DNA from: Tranzscheliella williamsii
Lineage: Eukaryota > Basidiomycota > Ustilaginomycetes > Ustilaginales > Ustilaginaceae
Assembly (NCBI GenBank): GCA_023212725.1
Contig: JALBYF010000027.1
Coordinates: 62,001 to 126,000, forward strand
Direction of reading: 5' to 3'
Length of the DNA stretch: 64,000 nt
Shown: one piece after another, positions 49,394-60,398 of the stretch
How the letters are laid out: the number at the start of each line of letters is the position of its first letter
Numbering within the stretch: the first letter of the stretch is position 1
Translations under genes and position numbers: made by a program
Notes under the pieces: model-generated
The model's database searches: none
What the model saw: only the letters and a program-made list of their open reading frames with translations
What the model was told of the DNA's origin: nothing

Positions 49394-51697
49394 ACGGCTA
49401 TGCTGTCAATTTTCAGCCGGCGCGTTATGCTCCGTCGTCTAGCATAAGGCATCGCGCGATCGATTTGCGACGGGCTGCGGGAACACGGGAAGCTGAGAAG
49501 CAACTCAGGCAAAGATGAGACAGAAGACGCTGCGCAACGTCGGAGTGGCAACCTGCTACGCTAGCACGAGCAAAGAAACGCTGCGCGAGCTCCGGCGGAT
49601 TGTGTGGACGACATGCACACTGACAGCTCGCTTACGGGAGATGATCCGCCTGCCTCTAACATGCGCCCGCCGAACTGGGCATTCATCATGCTTGCTTTCG
49701 CGTCTTCTTTGCCGACAAGACGGCGCTAGCTCGTCCCCTCACACACCTCGAATCGAGCTGTCTGAGGTGGCTGGCTGCCATCTGCGAGGTAAAGCGCAGG
49801 AAAGGGGCTGCGCGCAAAATGCGAAACAGCAAAACTGCCAAGAGCAGGTGCGACCCTACTATCCTCACGCTCGGATCGGAATTAGCAAGGCGGAGCGCCT
49901 CGCTGTGCAAGACGCATCTCCGACTCTTGTCGTGACAAAAGTGTTGAGCCTGGACCGCTAATCGCACGCGGCAACCCAAATTGGTCTTTGGGGGATCAGG
50001 CCGACTTGCATGTGATGGCGATTCTAGGTGACTGGCATGCGCTGTACCTGCAGCGTTGTCTATTGTCGCAAAGGCTCATCACCTGTGAGAGTGCCTCTGA
50101 AGCGTCACCATGTGAATGTGTAACGATTTGCGTAAAAATTCTCTAGCTCATAGTTGCGCGGGCAGCAGGTTGCTCAGCAACGATGCGTCTCCTGGCAGGA
50201 CAAAACCGAGGGTCTGGCAACACTTCGTCGATCTCTACGAGCCAGATACTACATAACTATTCACAGCTTGCCATGGAACGGCAGAGTACGAAATGGTTTC
50301 GAGGCTGCGATGATCATAGCCTACTTGAGTGATTACTCTGATTCGTAGACTGAAGCGGCATCACGCAACCCAAATTCGAGTTTAAATCCGGAAGGTTCCA
50401 ACGATGCTAGTGATTTAGTTCGAAAGCCACGTTGCATTCCGGGATGGGGTCGGAGCTGCTGCGTGCCTTATCCACGTTACAGGGTTCGGGACGTCCATAG
50501 TATTCCCAATCTGCCCTTTTCCGAAGCGTTCAAAGCGCGCGTCATCAGCCTGCCATCGCATTTGTATTCATGGGTTGTTGGAAGTCAGCTAGCGGGCCTC
50601 GCCCCCGACGGTTGATTGGTGCCACTTGCCACCGAGTCTTTGACAACGGTCGGTGAACCCGCAGTTTCTGTCGCCCTTGAACTTTAGCAGGCCCATACAC
50701 CATTTGTATGCATTCAGGGCTTGCTAATGTAGAGACAAGTACGATGTGAACAAGAGTCCCGAGGTTATGGAAGCGTTGTCGAACTTGAAAGCGAACGGCA
50801 TTCACCGGCGTTCGCCATTTGGGCGCATGCCCCGACGGAAGTCCATTCGACGGAAGTCGGGTCTGGTGTTACGATCGATTCTGCCATGCCAAGTTCCTGC
50901 TGCAGAGTCGCGATGCGAACCACTTGCTTTTCGGGTGCCGGTACCTTGGCAGTCACAGTCACGGGTCCATGAGCGAATTTGACTTTGAATTGGCATGGAA
51001 ATCGCCTTTGCCTCGCCTGTAAATGCACTCACTCTCTCCGCTTCGGCTGCATCCGCGGTCCCTGCTTGGTTCTGCCACGCTGCAAATCAACTCTATCAGA
51101 ACTCCACTCTGCGCATTTCATCTCATTCAGTTCGTGGTTCACAGCTCATTTCGCTGTTCTGCTTTGCGCTTCTTGATCCTTCCTTGCCGATCTGCTCAGC
51201 CACCAGGCTTGGTTCCCCGCCTCTCGCAACGTCACTACCAGCGCTCCAAGTACCAACACTGCACTAGCTTCCGACTCTAGGCAGCACCGACATCGTCACT
51301 GCGCGTGCCTTAGTAGGCACTCCAAACAATCGTCTGGATACTGGTTTGAGCCTGTTACCTCAACCAGTCACCTGTCTCCCTTTGTTCGTCGTGCCATTGT
51401 CACAGGGGACAAAACATTTTCTCTGTTGCGCCTCGCTGTTCTTGTCCCACTCTGGCTCTTTACGTTCCTCATGCTGCATCTTGCTCAATAGCATTGTCTC
51501 GACTTCCTCCTCGGGCACAAGGAGACGGCTATTGCGTTCGCCTGGCTCCTTTTTCGTTTCTCTCTTATCCAGTTGCTATATTTGAACGCTGTCTTGGTTT
51601 AGAGGGGCTGTCGTCAACGTTACATCCTCCTCCTTGCAGAGGCTGTGGTGACCAGTTCGTGTCCAAGGCGGTGGTCAGCGCTTTCAGATAGCGCGAT

Positions 51698-54600
51698 ATG
51701 ATTGCTTCCAAAAAGACAGACCGGCGGCCCTCGCGAGCTACCATCCTTGCTAACATGGATGCCAATCCTGTGGTTGGAGGAACAACGTTAGCCCAACCCC
51801 CACAGCCCTCCTCGACTATGCCGCCCTCACCATCCTCTACTGCTTTCAGTCTACCAAAATCAACGCCCTCTCTATCGCCCGCAGATCGTTTCGCACCACA
51901 ACATCCCTTGTATCCAGACAACATTCATTCCTCTTCCCTTTATCCCAGCGGAAGCAGGCCAAGGCCTGTGAATCGTCGGCGCCTTTCTGACGAGAGCCTC
52001 CGTCTAGACCTTGAGGGTCTTGACCTTGGCGGTAATCAATGCATATCTCAAGCTCAGGGCCATGCACAAGCTTCCTTACCGGGGATCGCTCAAGATCTGC
52101 GGTCACCGTCCAACATCAATGCGTTGTCGGTGTCTATCGATGCACGTGCGGAGCATCGTGCCATTCCCCAGAGCCATGCCGATCGGGCCCGGCATTGCGC
52201 ATCCTGTGCCTTAGCTGATGACGCCAACATGCCGCTCGGTATCGCTGAAGACAGCTTTTCTGCGCATCTTCGAGCTGAATGCTCTGAGTACCACGAAATC
52301 ATGTCCTCGCACGCTGCCCTCAGCGCCGCCAACGTCAACAGACAGGATCCTTCGCGCTTCACCAGCTCTGACCCTCATAGCACTCACCATCACGCCGCCG
52401 AACCTTACGCAGAGCAGGTGCTTGGTGGCTTCGCCAGCCTTGGCCTGCAACAAGATTCCACCCCCGAGTCACACTTGCAGACGCGTCAGCGAGCCAAGGG
52501 TACACTAACAAAAGTGTCTACAGGCTCCTCAGAAGGGTTCGTTGCTCCAATTGGCAACGACAACAGCCCGGACCGACGGCGCTCGGAGGATGATCTGCCT
52601 CCAACCAAATGGGCCCATCTGAATGGTCGTCCATGCAACCCTCTCGAAACGCTAGATATCCTCTCGGTCGAAGAGATGGGTTTTCACAGCCTTGATGTCG
52701 GCAGTCTCAGCGATTGGGAGGGAGTCAAGCTGTCTGCAGAAATCCTTTGCCCGGATATTGGGCATCAGAAAATCGAGTGGTCCGTTGCGCAGATGACCGG
52801 AAGGACTAAGAAATGGGTGGTAGCACCTAACGCCCCCATCACCACTCACCAGACCCAACAACTCTCTGCCGCAGCTCAAGCGGAACGTACAATGATCGTT
52901 AGCGAACGCCGCCTCAGGGACGATCCTGATGCAGTGCAGCAGCACACTGCAGGCACGGGTTCCGGCCGTGCAGCATTCGAAATTCGCATGCTTCGTCCGA
53001 AGCCTGGGACCCTCGGCGCATCTTTGGTCCTCGCTGACTCATCGACGCATCGGATTCTCCAGAGGCTGCAAAGAGGAAACGGTCCTCATCTCGCTGCATC
53101 AAGGGGCATCAGCGTGACAAACCGCTCTGATAGCTATGTTACTGGTGGGGTTTCGACGGAGCGAGCCACGCCGCCACTGCTTCCTGTCCTTCGAAGATCG
53201 CGCTCGCGCCCATATTTGCGACAGCAGAACAATGCGCCATTACGACGTTCTCGCTCCAAGCCCCATATGCGCTATCCCGTGCATAGTTCGCAAGAGGCTA
53301 GCTCACGTCTGAGTCACGGGGTCTTGGCTCCTGCTTTAAATGAAGACTCTCTGTCTGTACAACGATACAACAGGTTGTTGTCATCCGTACGCTCTACTCT
53401 GTCCGACTCGCTATCGTCCTTTGACTCCAGCACGGGCAGCGATCTCGACAGCGATATTTCCTCTGGAGCTGATTCGTCTGCCATCAATACCAGGGAGACT
53501 GTCACAGGTGCTGGCGTATCTACGTCACTGCCTGTCGATTCCGCCGAAAATACTTTCGAACATGCTCTCCTCAACGTGCGAGCTGCCGCACAGCACAGTG
53601 AATCGGCTATGATCCGTCCTACTGTGCTCGATGATGCAAGGGAGGCGACCTCTACCCGTTTCAGAGTAAGCCGCACCTTGCATGCCGAGTGGATGACAGG
53701 CCGCAACAGCAGCGTCGAGGCATCGCTCCCACGACTGTCAATTCGTCACCAGCCACGCGAATCTTTCGAATCCGAATCATGGCCGGCCACCTCGCCCACC
53801 ACGGCCTCCGCTCCTTCGACCAGTTCAAGCAGCAAGCCGAGCCGCAGCCGAAAAGGCCTTCAAAAGGCGCTACACAAGAAGGACAAGATGCTGGGTGCCT
53901 GGTTCCGGAAGAAGCACGTGGTCGCCAACTCCATACCCGCTTTTGCTGGAAGTTCGAATGCCAATCCGCTCACTTTATCGCCCAACTCTTTTATGGAAGA
54001 TTGGCATCGGCAGACGGATCTTTCGCATACTCGCGCCATCCCACGCAACAATTCCACCCCTCTGACCAAAGATGCTTTGGAGGAGTACCAGCGCGCTGCG
54101 TATCGGTCTCCTTCGCCTGACTCAACAATCATGGGTTCCCGAAGAGGGTCGGAAGCACTCACACAGAAAACGCTGGAGCCGACTGCTCCGGTTGCGCAAG
54201 AGAGTGTGAACTGGACACATTTTGATATCACAGGCAAAGAAGCCTCTGCTTCCGCCAGTGCTACTGACACCATGATGGTCGACCAGAAACCCAAACCGTC
54301 TTCAAATAGGTCTCTTGCTACTGGAAACTCTGCAGGGTATGAGAACAGAATGCGCGGGTGGAACGACGAGACTGGAACACCCCCAGCCGTTTCGGGAGAT
54401 GTATCGCAACAGGCTGGTCTGCCGAACCCCTTACCCCAATTGCCGGTATGGGATACAACAGAAGAGGACAGTCTACTGGGGATGGCTTCTGTTGCCTCTG
54501 AAGCCCTAACGATGCTGATCCCGTTGCCCTTACTTGGTCGCGCGCATCTGCACGACACGGTGCAATATATCCGCGTCAATTTCGTGCCCTTCGACCGTTC

Positions 54601-55189
54601 GACCAAACCTCAGAAGTTTGCATCATCTGTTAGCCCAGCGAGATCAACCTCAGCAGGGGAGGTCGGCAGCGCGGCGTCCACGCTCGCAAGCTCGCAACCA
54701 CGAAGAGATGACACAAGCGCTCTTCTCAACAAGCAGCAGCATGAGCAGTCTGGCTGGAAGCGGAAGCTAGGTCTTTCTGGTAGCTCCTCATCCACTTCAA
54801 CATCGTCCTCGCGTTCCCAACAACAGCAGCAACCATTGTCAGCACCGCAAAACTCCGAGGCAGAGGATACTCCACGTCCGCCAAGCATACCTCACCCCGG
54901 ATCCGGGGAGGCGTTCCGAGTGACGGCCGTCGTTCTCAATGCGCCGTGGACCACCGCCAAAGCGGTTGTGGATCCGCGACTGCCCAAGGCGGGCACTTTC
55001 CCAGTAGTGCTTGGCTACTGCAACGGCTCGAAAGCGCTCGAGATGGTCCCCGAAGGCTGGGCCGCTTTAGGGCTCTCGGGATGTTGCGAGCCGAAGCGCG
55101 ACGATGGAAGTGGTCTTGATGGTCCCCACCCACTGAGAGCGGTAGCCGACGTGATTATTGCGGCGTGCACCGCAGTGATGGATGTCTGA
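51698..55189 (+). CDS. 1163-residue protein of unknown function
   Basis: An intronless frame of 1163 residues; the first ATG is at 51698, and a stronger-context ATG at 51755 (AACATGGAT) would remove 19 residues. Most of it is low-complexity Ser/Pro/Gln/Arg. The ordered parts appear to be a segment at about residues 320-380 (LSVEEMGFHSLDVGSLSDWEGVK), a basic repeat RRSRSRPYLRQ...LRRSRSKPHMR near residue 510, and a C-terminal block of about 200 residues. That block has a hydrophobic stretch (ASEALTMLIPLPLLGRAHL), then RVNFVPFDRS, and FPVVLGYCNGSKALEMVPEGW near the end. I do not recognise the family. Length, codon bias and the ordered C-terminus argue that it is a real gene. Confidence 0.8.
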   Translation: MIASKKTDRRPSRATILANMDANPVVGGTTLAQPPQPSSTMPPSPSSTAFSLPKSTPSLSPADRFAPQHPLYPDNIHSSSLYPSGSRPRPVNRRRLSDESLRLDLEGLDLGGNQCISQAQGHAQASLPGIAQDLRSPSNINALSVSIDARAEHRAIPQSHADRARHCASCALADDANMPLGIAEDSFSAHLRAECSEYHEIMSSHAALSAANVNRQDPSRFTSSDPHSTHHHAAEPYAEQVLGGFASLGLQQDSTPESHLQTRQRAKGTLTKVSTGSSEGFVAPIGNDNSPDRRRSEDDLPPTKWAHLNGRPCNPLETLDILSVEEMGFHSLDVGSLSDWEGVKLSAEILCPDIGHQKIEWSVAQMTGRTKKWVVAPNAPITTHQTQQLSAAAQAERTMIVSERRLRDDPDAVQQHTAGTGSGRAAFEIRMLRPKPGTLGASLVLADSSTHRILQRLQRGNGPHLAASRGISVTNRSDSYVTGGVSTERATPPLLPVLRRSRSRPYLRQQNNAPLRRSRSKPHMRYPVHSSQEASSRLSHGVLAPALNEDSLSVQRYNRLLSSVRSTLSDSLSSFDSSTGSDLDSDISSGADSSAINTRETVTGAGVSTSLPVDSAENTFEHALLNVRAAAQHSESAMIRPTVLDDAREATSTRFRVSRTLHAEWMTGRNSSVEASLPRLSIRHQPRESFESESWPATSPTTASAPSTSSSSKPSRSRKGLQKALHKKDKMLGAWFRKKHVVANSIPAFAGSSNANPLTLSPNSFMEDWHRQTDLSHTRAIPRNNSTPLTKDALEEYQRAAYRSPSPDSTIMGSRRGSEALTQKTLEPTAPVAQESVNWTHFDITGKEASASASATDTMMVDQKPKPSSNRSLATGNSAGYENRMRGWNDETGTPPAVSGDVSQQAGLPNPLPQLPVWDTTEEDSLLGMASVASEALTMLIPLPLLGRAHLHDTVQYIRVNFVPFDRSTKPQKFASSVSPARSTSAGEVGSAASTLASSQPRRDDTSALLNKQQHEQSGWKRKLGLSGSSSSTSTSSSRSQQQQQPLSAPQNSEAEDTPRPPSIPHPGSGEAFRVTAVVLNAPWTTAKAVVDPRLPKAGTFPVVLGYCNGSKALEMVPEGWAALGLSGCCEPKRDDGSGLDGPHPLRAVADVIIAACTAVMDV

Positions 55190-55638
55190 GCTTTCCCCTT
55201 GCTGTCTCTCCCGATGCTGCTTCCTCTGCGGCACAGTCAATTGCGACTCCACCTGCGTCTGTACTGCCGTTTTCTTGGCCGAGGGTCAAGCTTGTATTAG
55301 TATCTAGCATATTGGCCCCTCTCTCGCATCATACCCTCCGCACGCTCTAACCGCCACGGCAGTGTCAATGGAAGAGTTGGTATCTGTCCAGTAAGAAGAT
55401 GTCGCTCGCATGCAGGCTGAGGCAAGTGTGAGGAGGCCTGCCAGTGGCAAGGGCCAGCCGCCATATGCAAGCGCTGCAGCGACGCGCCGGCAGTACCTTG
55501 CCTTAGCTGGAGACGCGGCGCACGGGTGCCATTTGGGCTCCTGCGACTGCCGCTAGTTAGTCTTGCGTCGGCGCCGCCAGTGCGTGCCCGATTTTGCGTT
55601 CCTTCCTTCGGTATAGGTGCGGGTCAATGCAATGTGAA

Positions 55639-55662
55639 TCTCGAAGCGAATCTCGAAGCGAA
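55639..55662. repeat. 12 bp perfect tandem duplication
   Basis: TCTCGAAGCGAA occurs twice head to tail at 55639-55650 and 55651-55662. Confidence 0.85.
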
Positions 55663-56184
55663 TGACTAGATTCTGCGTACAGGATGCGGGGCGACTGCTT
55701 TTGTTGTTGGTCGCTGCTTGATCCGTCCGTCGCTTTAGGCAGGTTTCCAGCGCGCAGTCTGAACTGACCTCGAATCCGCTGCTGACTTCAGACTGCGCTC
55801 TCGTATTGCACTCTGAGTCAGTAAATGAGCTCCCAAGTCGATTTAGAACGCGCGCTCGAAGCCTCGCTTTCATTTGAGTTCGACGCGCATGCACGGGTGT
55901 GCCTAACTCTAAGCCTTGCAACGAGGGAGGTGGGTCTCTATGCGAGATTGTTGCCAGTTGCTATGCGCTGCCTCGTTCCAGCGTAACTTGCACTCACGGC
56001 AAAGCCGCTACAGGCGTGGAGAAGCGAACAACTGCCGATGCGCAGACGGCGCGAGCGTTGTCTTCCTTTGATTGTTGCCACGCCCTGCCGACGCTGCACT
56101 TGGCAGCTCCCGCGGCAGATCCGCCTGCCACCTTATTACGTCCGGCTCTGCCTAATTGCCATGCTCCTATTGGTCTACTCGCTA

Positions 56185-56224
56185 ATGGTTCCAAGGCAGG
56201 GACATATATGGTTCCAAGGCAGGG
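56185..56224. repeat. 17 bp direct repeat, 23 bp period
   Basis: ATGGTTCCAAGGCAGGG occurs at 56185-56201 and 56208-56224, separated by 6 bp. It may be the remains of a tandem duplication or a pair of binding sites. Confidence 0.85.
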
Positions 56225-57112
56225 TGGGCAGCTGAACACGGCAAACGGACTAGGCGGCTCACGGGCTCGCCTTGTCTGCTAAATAGCTAGTAAATCTCAT
56301 TTCATGCCTCACCGGCTGGCGCAAGGGCGGTCTTCTTGTGCACGTCCAAACCATGCGCAGGGTGCATGGCTATGGGATGTAAGCGTTGCATGGCACCTTC
56401 TAATCCCATTGTGATCTCCACCTTGAAGCGAACATACATGCCTTGAATACGTAACCGCTTCCGTACCTTGCTTTTGCATCGGCTGAACCGACCGACGGTG
56501 GCTCGCCTTTTTGCCTGGCGACATGAGCCCACTTTCGCTCCGACAGAAGGTGGTTCTCCGTCCAGCGCTTGGCGGGGCCAAACTTGTCTTCATCTCGACG
56601 TGAGAAAGTCGGCCATTGGCAACTCTTCCGATCTCGAGTACTTGAAGAGCTGCTGCGCCGATCTTTCGCACCCTCACGCCAAGCTTCTTCGCCACCTAGA
56701 TCACTCCAGCCTCTCTCGCCTTGCTTGGAAAACCCGCACTAAGCCCCACATTAACGAGTGGTGCTGATACTACCAGGAAGGGTTCCTTCGTCGTCCACAG
56801 CTGTCAAGCTACTAGCATTTCGTGCGCAACTCGTTATATCCGTCGAAGTAGCCTTAGAGAAGATCGCCATCATTCGGCGCTCTCACTCTCCACGTCTTGC
56901 GCTAATTGCTAGCTTTCTCCGAGGCCGAGGTGTTTCACTCAGCGAACGTAGTATACAAGTGGCCAAGCGACCACTGGACTCGCAACCGTTTTTGCCGCGG
57001 TTCTGTAATGTGCTGTTTGTAGACATTGTCGGCGAAATTTAAGTTGTGCTCGGCCGGAGGATAGCAGGCAGCTGTGCGAACCGGCCCCCGCCCTGAAGGC
57101 TCACGGCTTGCG

Positions 57113-58786
57113 ATGGATGACCCTTTGACGGCCGCGCTGCAACCTCCGGCCTCCGAAACACCGGCACAGCGGTCAGCACGCTTACAGCGAGAGCAAGAAG
57201 CCAAGAAGCGCTCCGACGAAATCGATAAGCTGCTCAGAGATGAGGCTCGGCAAGCCAAACGCTCTGCTATACCCCCCATCGTATCCACTGCCGATGGGAC
57301 AACCAAAGCGCAAGGCGGCGGACGAGAATACAAGATGGTCCTCCTAGGACAGGCTGGAGCAGGGAAAACAACCATCTTGAAGCAAATGAGACTGTTATAC
57401 GATCCACCTGCCCACGAAAGGGAGAGAAACGGCTGGAAGAAAATCGTTTTGCTGAATCTACTGAGCTCTATTGGAGGTTTGATAGAGGCGCTACAGAGCA
57501 CTTCTCCTCGGCAAGAGAGACAACAAGGCGAAGGACAACGTCTAGTCACCGGTAATGCTTCTCCTCAGTTAAACGCTGCGTCAAGCGATAGCGCTCTTCA
57601 GCCTGAAAATGGCCAAGATGAAGTCCCCCCTACCACCGCGAATCAAGTAGGGCCTACGTCGGAACTTTCGGGGTCGGCTCCGGTCTCCGAAGCGAGCCTT
57701 TCAGTACTTCGCGAGGCCGAGAGGCAGCTTCGCATAGAGCTTGGTGCTATCGGTGAGGAACAGATCCTCACATCTACAGATGTAAGCGGCACGACCGAGC
57801 CTGGTGGCCTCTCCAAAAGGCCTCGCAACAGGGCCGATCCGGGTGCAATCCTTTTGCGTGCGGGCTGGCAGGATAGATTGTTCTCTATTGCCCGGCGATC
57901 TTTCTCGCTCTCCTCCCGTGGTGCATCAAAAGACAATGAGCCGGACATGACAGAGTCTGGGAATCAGAAAGGTGATCGAGCGGCACGCCGACCGCTGGAT
58001 CCAGGCACAAGCAACAGCGTAGCTGGCTCGGACGACTTACCACACCTGCTTGCTCTCATTCATCCAACAATCCAGACCCTTTGGCAGAATGACCCACGAT
58101 GTCGTGCACTTCGTAAAAGCGGATTGCTAGATACGAACGCTACTGCCTCAACCACGTATTTCTTAGATAACTACAAGCGTATTATTGACCAAGCCTACAG
58201 TCCTACGGACGAGGATATCCTGCATGCTCGAGTGCGGACGGTCGGTGTGACCGAAGACGTCTTCCGGGTGGATCGACACCTGTTCTACCGCATCTACGAC
58301 GTAGGCGGCAGCCGAGGGCAACGTCAAGCGTGGTCTCAATTTTTTGATGACGTTGGCTCGATCATTTTCCTGGCACCCATCTCAGCATTTGACCAGGTGC
58401 TAAGCGAAGATAGCGGCGTCAACCGTGTACTCGACAGTCTGGACCTTTTCGGTCAGGTCGTAGACAATCCGCTGCTGCAGAAAGCGGCGATGATTTTATT
58501 CCTCAATAAGATGGACCTTTTAGAACGCAAGCTAAAGGCGGGCATAAGGCTCGACAATTATTGGCCCGAGTATGACGGAGACAACGATTTTGAAGCCGTT
58601 TGGAGGTGGTTCCGGAAAAAGTTCAGGGATCGGCTTCGATCGGGAAAGGGCGAGGCGAATATCAGCAGGCAGCTCTATGTTCACACCACCGTCGCCACCA
58701 GCACACGCCAAATCAAGGCGATCCTAATGAGCGTCAAGGACAGCATTCTGAGAGACAATCTCAGATCGACGGGGCTGGTAGGGTGA
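57113..58786 (+). CDS. divergent heterotrimeric G-protein alpha subunit
   Basis: 557 residues from the first ATG (57113), against about 350 for a usual G-alpha. A 78-residue N-terminal extension precedes the P-loop GQAGAGKTT (residues 79-87). The helical region is enlarged by about 150 residues of Ser/Gln/Asp-rich sequence. Switch I keeps Arg373 and Thr376 (RVRTVGVTE). Switch II is DVGGSRGQR from Asp396, so Ser400 stands where the catalytic glutamine normally is. The base-recognition motifs are NKMD (465-468) and TVATST near residue 526. There is no Gly2 for N-myristoylation. Smuts have a fourth, divergent G-alpha (Gpa4 in Ustilago maydis) that this might correspond to; I did not verify that. 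It would act in receptor-coupled signalling at a membrane. Confidence 0.85.
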   Translation: MDDPLTAALQPPASETPAQRSARLQREQEAKKRSDEIDKLLRDEARQAKRSAIPPIVSTADGTTKAQGGGREYKMVLLGQAGAGKTTILKQMRLLYDPPAHERERNGWKKIVLLNLLSSIGGLIEALQSTSPRQERQQGEGQRLVTGNASPQLNAASSDSALQPENGQDEVPPTTANQVGPTSELSGSAPVSEASLSVLREAERQLRIELGAIGEEQILTSTDVSGTTEPGGLSKRPRNRADPGAILLRAGWQDRLFSIARRSFSLSSRGASKDNEPDMTESGNQKGDRAARRPLDPGTSNSVAGSDDLPHLLALIHPTIQTLWQNDPRCRALRKSGLLDTNATASTTYFLDNYKRIIDQAYSPTDEDILHARVRTVGVTEDVFRVDRHLFYRIYDVGGSRGQRQAWSQFFDDVGSIIFLAPISAFDQVLSEDSGVNRVLDSLDLFGQVVDNPLLQKAAMILFLNKMDLLERKLKAGIRLDNYWPEYDGDNDFEAVWRWFRKKFRDRLRSGKGEANISRQLYVHTTVATSTRQIKAILMSVKDSILRDNLRSTGLVG

Positions 58787-60398
58787 AGCAACATTCATGT
58801 CGGCCAAAATCTTAATAACATGCTCTCTAGCTTCAGCCTTGCCAAACGTAGCTGAGGCCCGTCATCTGCTCGCTAGAATGCCTTCCCGACAAGGACGAGC
58901 CCGCATGAGCTTTGTGGCCTGACTGTCCAGCCATCCGCAAAGCCCTTTCTATAGCGTTAGACCGATAAGCTAGCACCTTTGCTTATGGTTTCGGCTGGTG
59001 TCTGGACCATAGATCGCTTGTATGTACCTCCCTCCTGCTGCAATGTACGACAGAACCTAACCGTTTGGTATGACCAGTCCGTTGCCGTACATTGGGACAT
59101 CGTCGCCGTTACAATCAACATCGTGCCGCTGACTGAGTCCGGCATTGACATTTGCCCCGCTACCGAGAGGAACACGCCTGCGAATTGATGAACCGAAGCC
59201 AGTTACACTCAAAGCGTAGATGCACGAGGCCACCAGCCGCACTGACCGAGCTACGCACTGTACGCAGCAAGAGCGGGTTGAGCGCAGTGTCGGCTGTGTC
59301 GCACGACGAGCTGAGGTCCGATGCGCGGGAATGATGCAGTCCAATCATGGTATTTTGTGCGCGGCCGAAAACCTGATGCAAAGCAACGCTCGTCGTGCCG
59401 GGCCCATAGTTGACTACGGTGGGGCTTGCGACACCGCGTCGCTTGTCGTCCTGACTACGTGCTCTAGCACCAGGCTTGCCGAGCTAAAGAGTAGACTTAT
59501 GTGGCGGAGAGCGTGCGCCAGTTGGAGCCAAACAGCCTCGCTAGCTCACTGCTCTGGCGCAGAGTTTACGGCTTACCTTTCACTGTGCTTCTGGCCGTCG
59601 TCGCGAGAGCAGTCTCGGCCGACCCTTCGTCAGACAAGTAAAGACGCAGCCGTCAGCGCGACACTCGGTTGATCGACGCAGGGCCAGACGCGCGGACGCT
59701 CAGCTAGCGAACGAGCGCTTGGATGTGCATCTTCCCACACGTCCGCCTCGTCACGACGTTCCGCTTAAGCCTAATATCCAAAAACGAAGCGGCTAACAGA
59801 AGATGCCGCTGTAATAACGAACCGCTCCTGGCACTCCTTGAAGGCTCAATCTGCGCGTTGACGCGCGGCTGGAACAGCATCCAGATCCGGCTGCCATTGC
59901 CGTTTGCTGTGCGTACCTGCTCGAGGAGTTGCCTGCTTACGTGCTGACGCCGTGAGACATGCGGTCTCGCTCGTGGCCGACGCACCGGAGAGCATGGCTG
60001 GCCAAGCCGCCACTCCCCAGCCTCCGCAGCAGGCTTAACCGTGCGTTGCGCCACTGTACAGCGTGGATCGGGCCTAGTTACAGTGCTGACGCGTTGCTTT
60101 AGCCTCCGGCCGCCACGCGTTGTGCGTCTGCGCTGCCGCTGGGCTTGTCGAGGCGGCAGCAAGGTGGAGGGCGGGTGGGCGGTTGGCCTAGGGGGTGCTA
60201 GGTTGAGTGGCCTATCGTTTGCAGACCCGGGCGGTCCCTTTTCCGCTGGAGCGCATATATAGGCGCTGCACCGCGGTGGTGTCGGCACCCCGTATCTCGT
60301 CGCGCGGGGCGTTGGCAGTGCTGTTGCTTTTCTTCGGCGTTTCGGCATCCTGCGGCTATCGAACGGCGGCGCGGAGCGCGGCAATAACGCACCACGCC
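58787..60398. other. intergenic between G-alpha gene and the small SPT-like gene
   Basis: 1.6 kb with no recognised gene. A TATATAG element at 60256-60262 lies about 140 bp before the next ATG. Open frames overlapping on the minus strand look like composition effects. Confidence 0.5.
60256..60262 (+). promoter_or_regulatory. candidate TATA box of the small SPT-like gene
   Basis: TATATAG sits in GC-rich sequence about 137-143 bp upstream of the ATG at 60399. Its position fits a core promoter for this small gene, which supports the gene being real. Confidence 0.4.

Larger units (their letters stand above)
48184..51697. other. 3.5 kb divergent intergenic region
   Basis: Between MAK16 (minus) and the 1163-residue protein gene (plus). 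The MAK16 promoter boxes are at 48562-48615. Simple repeats lie at 48870-48889 (GGGAGC units) and 49366-49393 (CTCGGTG units). 48.9-50.9 kb has no recognised gene. From about 51.0 kb the plus strand turns C/T-rich, ending with a splice-acceptor-like TCCTCCTTGCAG near 51626-51639, so a 5' UTR intron is possible. Confidence 0.5.
55190..57112. other. intergenic between the unknown protein gene and the G-alpha gene
   Basis: 1.9 kb, both flanking genes on the plus strand. It holds short tandem repeats (12 bp at 55639-55662 and 23 bp period at 56185-56224). No gene is recognised. Confidence 0.5.
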
